Origin: an uncultured beta proteobacterium
Lineage (GTDB): Bacteria > Pseudomonadota > Gammaproteobacteria > Burkholderiales > Burkholderiaceae
Direction: 5' to 3'
Length of the DNA: 6,892 nt
Assembly: GCA_903835865.1 (NCBI GenBank)
Contig: CAILON010000278.1
Location: 1-6,892, forward strand
The notes under the pieces were generated by a model that saw nothing but the letters and a program-made list of their open reading frames with translations, did no database searches and was not told where the DNA came from. Made by a program: the position numbers and the translations under genes. Of the stretch, positions 1 to 5,730 are shown in pieces; the stretch's first letter is position 1; every line of letters begins with the position of its first letter.

Positions 1-542
1 ACGAGTGCAGCACGTGTATTAACACTCTTCTTATCACGCGAAAGTACCCAAGCCACCACGATATTCATTAGAAGACCAACGGCAGCAACAACAGTCACTG
101 TTAGGCCGTCTACTTTGTGTGGATCATAGAAGCGGCTAATGGCCTCATACACAATCCATACAACCAAAGCCAACATCACAATGCTATTCACAAATGCGGC
201 TAGTGCTTCCGCTCTACCAAAACCAAAAGAATGTTTTGGTGAAGGTGGGCGACGCGAAATGATTTGCGCCAAAAGTGCCAAACCTAAAGCGGCAGCATCG
301 GTCACCATATGACCGGCATCAGAGATCAATGCTAATGAGTTCGCGAAATAAGCAGCGGCGCCCTCAACCCCTGAAAACCCAAGCGTCAGAACTAAGGCTA
401 TTAACAGTAGGTTTTGATTTGAGACTTGCTTGCTATGGGTGTGCCGTGCATCGCCCTTCTTATGGGCATGTAGAGAAGGATCTACCTCTGAGTTCATCTG
501 AGCTCGAGATTTTTCTGAGTGTGAGTAATGGGATCCCGACAT
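1..542 (-). CDS. Cation diffusion facilitator (CzcD/ZitB-type) metal efflux protein, 3' end missing
   Basis: Inner-membrane antiporter of the CDF family, expected to export Zn2+ or a similar divalent ion in exchange for protons. The visible part is 180 codons, translated from the minus strand; the C-terminal half (later TM helices and cytoplasmic domain) lies beyond the left edge. The N-terminus (residues 1-39) is hydrophilic and His-rich (H5, H8, H25, H27, H34, H36), as in many CzcD relatives. A first hydrophobic helix spans about 44-66, then the family core NSLALISDAGHMVTDA (68-83), where H78 and D82 form the HxxxD half of the transport metal site in TM2. The HSFGFGRAEALAAFVNS block (104-120) starts TM3, and another helix runs about 147-168. 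The ATG at 542 has only weak Shine-Dalgarno-like sequence; M16 (ATG at 497) is an alternative start but would drop two of the histidines. It lies 36 nt after scoB, so co-transcription is likely. Metal specificity cannot be read from this half. Confidence 0.9.
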   Translation of the reverse strand, partial: MSGSHYSHSEKSRAQMNSEVDPSLHAHKKGDARHTHSKQVSNQNLLLIALVLTLGFSGVEGAAAYFANSLALISDAGHMVTDAAALGLALLAQIISRRPPSPKHSFGFGRAEALAAFVNSIVMLALVVWIVYEAISRFYDPHKVDGLTVTVVAAVGLLMNIVVAWVLSRDKKSVNTRAAL

Positions 543-578
543 GGTGATCCCATTATTTCATTCATCCTGAGAAATTGC

Positions 579-1229
579 TCAAAAACCCGTAGTGTCAACA
601 GGGGCACCAGTTTTGGCGATCACTTCCTCTTTAGTCACCCCAGGAGCCAATTCAATTAAGTTCAAACCAGAACGAGTGACATCCAAAACACAAAGATCAG
701 TGATGATTTGACTAATCACACCTACCCCCGTTAGTGGTAATGTGCACTTAGGCAAAATCTTGAGCTCTTCTGTGCCATCTTTCTTTTTAGCAACGTGCTC
801 CATCAATACCACCACATGTTTTACGCCTGCAACTAGATCCATTGCGCCGCCCATACCCTTAACCATTTTCCCTGGAATCATCCAGTTAGCTAAGTCGCCA
901 TGTTCGCTGACTTGCATTGCACCCAAAATGGCAATATTAATTTTGCCGCCACGAATCATGCCAAAAGAATCTGCAGAAGAAAAAATAGATGAGCCGGGCA
1001 AGGTGGTGATCGTTTGCTTGCCGGCATTAATTAAGTCTGCATCAATAGTCTCTTCGGTTGGAAATGGTCCAATACCCAATAAACCATTTTCTGACTGGAG
1101 CCATACCTCTATATCCTTTGGTACATGATTTGCCACTAAAGTTGGCATACCAATACCCAAGTTTACGTAGTAACCATCTTTTAATTCTTTAGCAGCACGG
1201 GCTGCCATTTCATCTCTAGTCCAAGGCAT
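579..1229 (-). CDS. scoB: Succinyl-CoA:3-ketoacid CoA transferase, subunit B
   Basis: Subunit B of a family I CoA transferase that moves CoA from succinyl-CoA to acetoacetate (or a similar 3-oxoacid), giving acetoacetyl-CoA for thiolysis; cytoplasmic, working with the adjacent subunit A. The protein has 216 residues, the usual length. The catalytic glutamate is E47 in the motif [12 protein letters not shown] (46-57); it forms the glutamyl-CoA intermediate in this family. The block [20 protein letters not shown] (101-120) and the following [10 protein letters not shown] (124-133) match the SCOT beta portion closely. A clear ribosome binding site (AGGAAG, 6 nt spacing) fixes the ATG at 1229. 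It follows scoA by 31 nt and precedes the CDF gene by 36 nt on the same strand. PcaJ (3-oxoadipate CoA transferase) and AtoA are related alternatives; the absence of pca or ato neighbours and the SCOT-like blocks favour ScoB. The substrate is inferred. Confidence 0.93.
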   Translation of the reverse strand: MPWTRDEMAARAAKELKDGYYVNLGIGMPTLVANHVPKDIEVWLQSENGLLGIGPFPTEETIDADLINAGKQTITTLPGSSIFSSADSFGMIRGGKINIAILGAMQVSEHGDLANWMIPGKMVKGMGGAMDLVAGVKHVVVLMEHVAKKKDGTEELKILPKCTLPLTGVGVISQIITDLCVLDVTRSGLNLIELAPGVTKEEVIAKTGAPVDTTGF

Positions 1230-1235
1230 GTCAAT

Positions 1236-1241
1236 CTTCCT
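1236..1241 (-). promoter_or_regulatory. Ribosome binding site of scoB
   Basis: AGGAAG on the minus strand lies 6 nt before the ATG at 1229, inside the 31-nt gap after the scoA stop codon. It supports the chosen scoB start and independent initiation within the operon. Confidence 0.7.
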
Positions 1242-1260
1242 AAATATTCTGTTCTGGTAA

Positions 1261-1962
1261 TTACGCTTTTGCTGTCAATGTGCGTTGCTCAATACGCTTC
1301 TCAGGGTTTTTATGCAGAACCAAGCGATTTACATAAATTCCTGGGGTATGAATTTCATCTGGATGTAGTTGGCCATTCTCAACAATCTCTTCGACCTCAG
1401 CCACGGTAATTTTTCCGGCCATAGCCACTACGGGATTGAAGTTACGGGCAGTAAGGCGATACACCAAATTACCAGACTTATCTGCCTTCCACGCTTTCAC
1501 TAAGGAAATATCTGAAACAATAGAACGCTCCATGATGTACTTCTCACCATCAAATTCTTTTACTTCCTTACCTTCTGCAACCAATGTACCAACACCGGTT
1601 TTTGTATAGAACGCAGGAATGCCGCAGCCACCGGCGCGTAATTTTTCAGCTAAGGTTCCTTGGGGAGTAAATTCCAACTCCAACTCTCCTGCCAAGTACT
1701 GCCGTTCAAATTCTTTGTTTTCACCAACATAGGAAGCAACCATCTTCTTTACTTGACGAGAATTCAAAAGCAAGCCCAAGCCAAAACCATCGACACCTGC
1801 ATTATTTGCAATGGCTGTTAGGTTTTGAGCGCCTAAATCTTTTACTGCTTGGATCAAAGCCTCAGGAATTCCACACAGACCAAAACCGCCAACAGCCAGC
1901 TTTTGTCCGTCTTTTAAAATATCCCTCAGGGCATCGACTGCCGACGGGTAGGTTTTATTCAT
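1261..1962 (-). CDS. scoA: Succinyl-CoA:3-ketoacid CoA transferase, subunit A
   Basis: Subunit A of the same heteromeric CoA transferase as scoB. It is 233 residues, full length for the family. The family I signature [11 protein letters not shown] (24-34) lies near the N-terminus, as expected for the alpha subunit. Further SCOT-like blocks are [11 protein letters not shown] (53-63), the [20 protein letters not shown] region (95-114) with [10 protein letters not shown] after it (117-126), and the ARNFNP stretch (172-177). The ATG at 1962 is preceded by AGGA at 8 nt spacing. It is the first gene of the leftward cluster scoA-scoB-CDF and is divergent from the ETF-QO gene across 156 bp. No frame disruption or missing motif is visible. 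It could instead be AtoD or PcaI, which share the fold; the substrate is inferred from the better match to SCOT-like sequences. Confidence 0.93.
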   Translation of the reverse strand: MNKTYPSAVDALRDILKDGQKLAVGGFGLCGIPEALIQAVKDLGAQNLTAIANNAGVDGFGLGLLLNSRQVKKMVASYVGENKEFERQYLAGELELEFTPQGTLAEKLRAGGCGIPAFYTKTGVGTLVAEGKEVKEFDGEKYIMERSIVSDISLVKAWKADKSGNLVYRLTARNFNPVVAMAGKITVAEVEEIVENGQLHPDEIHTPGIYVNRLVLHKNPEKRIEQRTLTAKA

Positions 1963-2091
1963 AACATTTGTCCTAATATTGCTAAAAATGGTAAAAAAGT
2001 AATCATAACGCCTCAGCTGCTATGCCAAGCCAGTACAGGCACTAAATTGGTTTTTCCCAGTTAGAACTAAACTAGCATGGCCAAAAGCCTT

Positions 2092-2106
2092 ATTTTTCGG
2101 AAAAAT
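2092..2106. repeat. Short inverted repeat upstream of the ETF-QO ribosome binding site
   Basis: ATTTTT, a CGG centre and AAAAAT form a 6-3-6 perfect inverted repeat ending one base before the GGAG ribosome binding site. As RNA it would be a weak A-U hairpin with a 3-nt loop; as DNA it could be an operator half-site pair. In AT-rich sequence such a repeat can also arise by chance. Confidence 0.35.
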
Positions 2107-2107
2107 C

Positions 2108-2111
2108 GGAG
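2108..2111 (+). promoter_or_regulatory. Ribosome binding site of the ETF-QO gene
   Basis: GGAG lies 7 nt before the ATG at 2119. It decides between that start and the in-frame ATG at 2164 (codon 16), which sits directly before the FAD-binding strand and has no comparable site at the usual spacing. Confidence 0.7.
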
Positions 2112-2118
2112 AAATTGA

Positions 2119-3789
2119 ATGAATTCTGCACAGCTGTTAGAGCAATTTGGACCAAGGGAGTCTATGGACTATGACCTGGTTATTGTCGGCGGAGGACCTG
2201 CAGGACTATCTGCTGCAATCAAAGCCAAGCAGTTGGCACAGGAGACTGGCAAAGAAATTAGCATCTGCGTGCTAGAGAAAGGCTCTGAAATTGGCGCTCA
2301 TATTTTGTCTGGTGCCGTCATGGATCCCAAGGCGCTCACTGAGCTCTTTCCTGATTGGAAAGAATTAGGAGCACCACTTGACACCCTAGTAACTCAAGAT
2401 CAATTTTTATTTTTAACTGCTGAGAATTCTTTTCAAGTACCCAATTGGATGTTGCCGCACTGCTTTAAAAATGAAGGTAACTATATTGTGAGTCTTGCCA
2501 ATGTCACCCGTTGGTTAGGTCAGCAAGCTGAGAATCTCGGTGTTGAAATTTTTCCAGGATTTCCTGCTGCAGAAATTTTATACAACGAGCAAGGCGCAGT
2601 TTGTGGTGTGATCACCGGCTCCATGGGATTAGATAAAGAAGCTAACCCAACGGACCAATTTCAGCTTGGTATGGAATTACGTGGCAAGTACACCCTCTTT
2701 GCTGAAGGTGCCCGTGGTCACCTCGGTAAACAATTAATATCGAAGTACGCTTTAGATAAAGATGCAGACCCCCAAAGCTACGGTATTGGCATTAAAGAAC
2801 TTTGGGAGGTTGAGCCCTCCAAGAGTAAGCCGGGTCTTGTTGTACATACTGCAGGCTGGCCATTGGAAAGTGATACCTATGGGGGCTCATTCCTGTATCA
2901 CCTAGGGGATAACAAAGTAGCCGTTGGATTGGTGGTTGGCTTGTCTTATAAAAATCCATACCTATCCCCTTTTGAAGAATTTCAACGTTATAAGCTCCAT
3001 CCTAAAATTCGTGAAACCTTTGAGGGCGGCAAACGGATTGCCTATGGCGCACGTGCGCTCACTGCCGGCGGTCTCAATAGCCTACCTAAAACAGTCTTTC
3101 CAGGTGGCGCTCTTATCGGTTGTGATGCGGGATTCTTAAATGCTTCACGCATTAAAGGTAGTCATGCGGCAATCAAAACTGGCATGCTTGCTGCTGAAGC
3201 GGCAGTGGCAGCGTTGAACGAAAATCGTTCTGCGGATGTGCTGAGCGCATACCCTACTGCATTTCAAAATAGCTGGTTGCATACAGAACTCAATCAAGCC
3301 CGTAACTTTAAGCCTTGGATGTCCAAAGGACTTTATGTGGGAACGCTCATGGTTGGACTCGAGCAAAAACTCCTGGGCGGAAATATGCCTTGGACCGTAC
3401 ATACCAAGCATGCCGACCATGAATGTTTGGAGCCGGCTGCAAAACACAAACCCATTGACTATCCAAAGCCTGATGGCAAGCTTACCTTTGATCGCCTCTC
3501 TTCAGTATTTATTTCTAATACCAACCATGCTGAAAATCAACCGAGTCACCTCACCCTAAAAGATGCTTCAGTGCCGGTAGACCTCAATCTCAAGACTTAT
3601 GCAGGGCCAGAACAGCGTTATTGCCCAGCCGGAGTTTACGAGTATGTAGAAACAGATGGCAAAACACGTTTACAAATTAATTCGCAAAACTGCGTCCACT
3701 GCAAAACTTGCGATATTAAAGATCCTAGCCAGAATATTATTTGGATTACTCCAGAAGGCGGTGGCGGACCAAACTACGCTGCGATGTAG
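2119..3789 (+). CDS. Electron transfer flavoprotein-ubiquinone oxidoreductase (ETF-QO)
   Basis: Membrane-associated FAD and 4Fe-4S enzyme that oxidises reduced ETF and passes the electrons to ubiquinone, linking acyl-CoA and other ETF-dependent dehydrogenases to the respiratory chain. It has 556 residues, typical of bacterial family members. The N-terminal dinucleotide fold [10 protein letters not shown] (21-30) has the GxGxxG glycines G24, G26 and G29, with E53 at the end of the next strand likely binding the FAD ribose. [10 protein letters not shown] (314-323), [11 protein letters not shown] (331-341) and [18 protein letters not shown] (344-361) are the conserved second FAD/quinone-side region. 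The C-terminal ferredoxin-like domain has C502, C525, C528 and C531 (CVHCKTC motif), the four expected cluster ligands. The start at 2119 is supported by a GGAG site and by a GPRES-type leader common in relatives as I recall them. The gene stands alone on its strand, followed by a strong terminator; no etfAB genes are in the window. Confidence 0.96.
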   Translation: MNSAQLLEQFGPRESMDYDLVIVGGGPAGLSAAIKAKQLAQETGKEISICVLEKGSEIGAHILSGAVMDPKALTELFPDWKELGAPLDTLVTQDQFLFLTAENSFQVPNWMLPHCFKNEGNYIVSLANVTRWLGQQAENLGVEIFPGFPAAEILYNEQGAVCGVITGSMGLDKEANPTDQFQLGMELRGKYTLFAEGARGHLGKQLISKYALDKDADPQSYGIGIKELWEVEPSKSKPGLVVHTAGWPLESDTYGGSFLYHLGDNKVAVGLVVGLSYKNPYLSPFEEFQRYKLHPKIRETFEGGKRIAYGARALTAGGLNSLPKTVFPGGALIGCDAGFLNASRIKGSHAAIKTGMLAAEAAVAALNENRSADVLSAYPTAFQNSWLHTELNQARNFKPWMSKGLYVGTLMVGLEQKLLGGNMPWTVHTKHADHECLEPAAKHKPIDYPKPDGKLTFDRLSSVFISNTNHAENQPSHLTLKDASVPVDLNLKTYAGPEQRYCPAGVYEYVETDGKTRLQINSQNCVHCKTCDIKDPSQNIIWITPEGGGGPNYAAM

Positions 3790-3813
3790 CAACTGCTTAC
3801 CTAGTCATTGACC

Positions 3814-3842
3814 AAAACCCCAGCCTACTAGCTGGGGTTTTT
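3814..3842 (+). terminator. Rho-independent terminator of the ETF-QO gene
   Basis: A perfect 11-bp stem, AAAACCCCAGC (3814-3824) and GCTGGGGTTTT (3831-3841), with a 6-nt loop CTACTA, begins 25 nt after the stop codon. The T-run at the stem end continues to 3842 and is followed by CTT. It separates ETF-QO transcription from gloA and implies that gloA has its own promoter in the next 42 bp. Confidence 0.9.
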
Positions 3843-3884
3843 CTTATTCAGCACCAATCAATAATTCCGTTTATATTAATCAAT
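3843..3884 (+). promoter_or_regulatory. Putative gloA promoter region, with -10-like box placed for a leaderless transcript
   Basis: Only 42 bp lie between the terminator and the gloA ATG. TATATT at 3872-3877 is a good -10 candidate, but a start site 7-8 bases after it would fall on or next to the ATG at 3885. No convincing -35 hexamer is seen 16-18 bp upstream (TTCAGC at 3847-3852 is 19 bp away and a poor match). No Shine-Dalgarno sequence precedes the ATG. The 8-mer AATCAATA occurs twice, at 3856-3863 and 3878-3885, 22 bp apart. The assignment rests on gene layout and one box. Confidence 0.4.
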
Positions 3885-4271
3885 ATGATGATCCTCCATA
3901 CCATGCTCAGAGTTGGCAACTTGACTCGCTCAGTTGATTTCTATACCAAAGTACTGGGAATGAATTTACTGCGTACCACAGAGCGTCCCGATCAAAAATA
4001 CTCGCTCGCCTTTGTGGGCTTTGGCAAAGGCAATGCTGACGGTCAAGTAGAAATTGAATTAACCTATAACCATGGTGTTGATTCCTATGAAATCGGCACA
4101 GCCTATGGGCATATCGCCATCAGCGTTGCAGATGCCTATGCCGCCTGTGAAAAGATCAAAGCCTCTGGCGGAAACGTCACACGTGAAGCTGGCGCAGTCA
4201 TGGGCGGTGACACCATTATTGCGTTTGTCACAGATCCTGATGGCTACAAAATAGAGCTCATTCAACGTTAG
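3885..4271 (+). CDS. gloA: Lactoylglutathione lyase (glyoxalase I)
   Basis: Cytoplasmic metalloenzyme that isomerises the hemithioacetal of methylglyoxal and glutathione to S-D-lactoylglutathione, the first step of methylglyoxal detoxification. It has 128 residues, the short bacterial class related to Ni2+-activated E. coli GloA. The start is [11 protein letters not shown], with near identity to the E. coli opening. The four metal ligands fall at the expected relative places: H5, E58 (in IELTYN), H76 (in GTAYGHIA) and E124 (in [10 protein letters not shown]), the E58-H76 and H76-E124 spacings of 18 and 48 matching E. coli. The reading frame stays open upstream to 3741, but that stretch runs through the ETF-QO stop and the terminator and is not conserved-looking, so I reject it. 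Of the paired ATGs at 3885 and 3888, the first puts H5 at the E. coli position. No ribosome binding site is visible. It is followed 6 nt later by the acyltransferase gene. Confidence 0.94.
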   Translation: MMILHTMLRVGNLTRSVDFYTKVLGMNLLRTTERPDQKYSLAFVGFGKGNADGQVEIELTYNHGVDSYEIGTAYGHIAISVADAYAACEKIKASGGNVTREAGAVMGGDTIIAFVTDPDGYKIELIQR

Positions 4272-4277
4272 TATGCT

Positions 4278-5447
4278 GTGAGCACTGAGCAATACCAACT
4301 AGAGATTATTGAGAAGCTTTCTGAAATTCCTGCTACGCAGTGGAATGCCCTTCTCACTCAAGATGCGAGCCCCTTTCTCAAACATGAATTTCTAAGCACC
4401 CTGGAAGAAACCCACTGCGTTGGAGGTAATACAGGTTGGCAAGTAGCCCATCTAGGCTTATATCGACAAAGTGAACTCATTGGGGCTATGCCTCTTTATT
4501 TAAAACAGCACTCCTATGGAGAATTCGTTTTCGATTGGTCTTGGGCTCAAGCCTATCAGCAACAAGGAATGCAGTACTACCCAAAGGCACTGTGCGCCAT
4601 TCCCTTCTCTCCCGTACAAGGCTCGCGCATTTTATGTTTACCCAGTGAAGATTTTCCTCAAGTTCAAACAAAATTAATTACGGGACTAAAGGCGCTAGTT
4701 CTAGAAAATAATCTGTCTTCAGCACATATTCTGTTTCCACGAGGTCTTGAAGCTAGCGCCCTCGCTGATCAAGGATTTATGCTCCGAGACTCTGTGCAAT
4801 TTCATTGGCATAACCAAGGCTTTGAAAGTTTTGAGCATTTTTTATCCGCACTGACAATGAAGCGTCGCAAGAATATTCGTCGCGAACGAGAACAGGTTGC
4901 TAAAGAGGGTATTTCTTTCAAGCATATTCCCGGTAATGAAGCCAAAGATGAGGATTGGGAGTTTTTTTATCGCTGTTATGAAAACACCTATTTAGAGCAT
5001 CAATCTAGCCCATACTTAAATGCAGCATTTTTCAAGCTTCTTGCAAGCCGTATACCTGAAAATCTCCATTTAATTATTGCTTACCGCAATCAGATTCCGA
5101 TTGCCGCATCTCTATTGGTAGTAGATGGAGTTTCTTCAAAAGTCTATGGGAGATACTGGGGTGCAGTGGAATATGTACCCTGCCTACACTTTGAAACAGC
5201 GTATTACCAAGCAATTGAGTATTGTATTGATTACAAGATTCAAACCTTTGAAGGTGGTGCACAGGGCGAGCACAAAATGGCGCGAGGCTTTTTGCCAACC
5301 ACGATTCAATCGGCACATTTCATAGTAGACCCCCAATTTTCCAAAGCCGTACAGCACTTTTTAAATCGAGAACATCAAGGTATCGGCGCCTATGTAGATG
5401 AGCTGGCCGAGCATAGTCCGCTGAAATCGTCTAAAGTACAGCCATGA
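4278..5447 (+). CDS. COG3146/DUF482-family predicted N-acyltransferase (GNAT/FemAB-like)
   Basis: Member of a widespread proteobacterial family of predicted N-acyltransferases with GNAT-like folds, sometimes named peptidoglycan biosynthesis proteins by loose similarity to FemAB; its substrate is not known to me. It has 389 residues, no signal peptide or membrane segment, so it is probably cytoplasmic. Family-like blocks are SPFLKHEFLSTLEE (31-44), the conserved basic stretch MKRRKNIRRERE (194-205), YLNAAFFKLLASRIPENLHL (246-265), a central strand around 274-283 (PIAASLLVVD), YGRYWGAVEYVPCLHFETAYYQ (290-311), and FEGGAQGEHKMARGFLP (324-340). The start is the GTG at 4278: an in-frame stop (gloA's own TAG) lies just before it and no in-frame ATG precedes the conserved block. 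It begins 6 nt after gloA with no clear ribosome binding site, suggesting translational coupling. Its stop overlaps the next start as ATGA. The general family call is secure; any specific reaction is not. Confidence 0.85.
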   Translation: MSTEQYQLEIIEKLSEIPATQWNALLTQDASPFLKHEFLSTLEETHCVGGNTGWQVAHLGLYRQSELIGAMPLYLKQHSYGEFVFDWSWAQAYQQQGMQYYPKALCAIPFSPVQGSRILCLPSEDFPQVQTKLITGLKALVLENNLSSAHILFPRGLEASALADQGFMLRDSVQFHWHNQGFESFEHFLSALTMKRRKNIRREREQVAKEGISFKHIPGNEAKDEDWEFFYRCYENTYLEHQSSPYLNAAFFKLLASRIPENLHLIIAYRNQIPIAASLLVVDGVSSKVYGRYWGAVEYVPCLHFETAYYQAIEYCIDYKIQTFEGGAQGEHKMARGFLPTTIQSAHFIVDPQFSKAVQHFLNREHQGIGAYVDELAEHSPLKSSKVQP

Positions 5448-5707
5448 ATTCAGGAAGCCAAAAACCCATAACCCAAGATGGTTCTCATTCTCTATCAACT
5501 GGAGATGATGCCTCTGACTCGCCTTGTATTGGTGTCTGCACTACCTTATATGATGAAATCTGCCAAGGTTGTGGACGCACCCTAGATGAAGTTAGTAATT
5601 GGGTATTCTTTTCTCAAGATGAAAAAGATACTGTATGGCAACGCATTCGGGCTGATGGCACTGCTATGCGTTTTCAAAGACAGGCTAAAGAAGACAAACT
5701 AGTTTAG
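5444..5707 (+). CDS. DUF1289 small Cys4 protein
   Basis: Small 87-residue protein of the DUF1289 family, of unknown function. The core SPCIGVCTTLYDEICQGCGR (26-45) holds four cysteines, C28, C32, C40 and C43, arranged as CX3C-X7-CX2C, which suggests a bound metal (zinc or iron-sulfur), though this is inference. It is followed by the family's TLDEVSNW (46-53) and SQDEKDTVWQRI (57-68) segments. Residues 1-25 are a hydrophilic, Ser/Asp-rich and probably disordered leader. The ATG at 5444 overlaps the acyltransferase stop by 4 nt (ATGA), and no strong ribosome binding site precedes it, so translation probably depends on the upstream gene. The gene ends 23 bp before the convergent ABC-F stop codon. 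Confidence 0.88.
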   Translation: MNSGSQKPITQDGSHSLSTGDDASDSPCIGVCTTLYDEICQGCGRTLDEVSNWVFFSQDEKDTVWQRIRADGTAMRFQRQAKEDKLV

Positions 5708-5730
5708 CTGTCCTCTTTAGCAATCTTGCT

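Larger units (their letters stand above)
1963..2118. promoter_or_regulatory. Divergent intergenic region between scoA and the ETF-QO gene
   Basis: This 156-bp gap must hold the start signals for both divergent genes. On the minus strand a candidate promoter for scoA is TTGGCA (2023-2028) and TATGAT (2002-2007), each 5 of 6 to the sigma-70 consensus but with a short 15-bp spacer. It would give a leader of about 30 nt before the scoA ATG, with AGGA at 1971-1974. On the plus strand a weaker pair is TTGGTT (2047-2052) and TAAACT (2068-2073), also 15 bp apart. Two small inverted repeats are present: TTAG-AA-CTAA (2061-2070) and ATTTTT-CGG-AAAAAT (2092-2106). Promoter calls are by eye and unproven; that the region is divergent is certain from the gene layout. 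Confidence 0.55.

Noticed and set aside
275..547. Plus-strand 90-codon open frame
   Set aside because: It is antisense to the clear CDF coding sequence, has a low-complexity basic translation with no recognisable motif, and has no independent support.
543..578. Possible hairpin between scoB and the CDF gene (TGAG...CTCA)
   Set aside because: A 4-bp stem without a T-run is too weak to count as a terminator and does not break the apparent operon.
742..1128. Plus-strand 128-codon open frame
   Set aside because: It lies wholly opposite scoB, whose motifs and length are intact; the translation is rich in Ile, Pro, Ser and Thr, as expected from a reverse-strand shadow.
3145..3447. Minus-strand 100-codon open frame inside the ETF-QO gene
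   Set aside because: It is a shadow of a strongly conserved gene, with no family resemblance and no plausible initiation context.
3741..3884. Upstream extension of the gloA reading frame
   Set aside because: It overlaps the end of the ETF-QO gene in another frame and crosses a strong terminator hairpin, and the GloA family begins at the [11 protein letters not shown] segment.
4059..4298. Minus-strand 79-codon open frame across the gloA end
   Set aside because: It is antisense to the conserved metal-ligand and C-terminal part of gloA and carries no motif.
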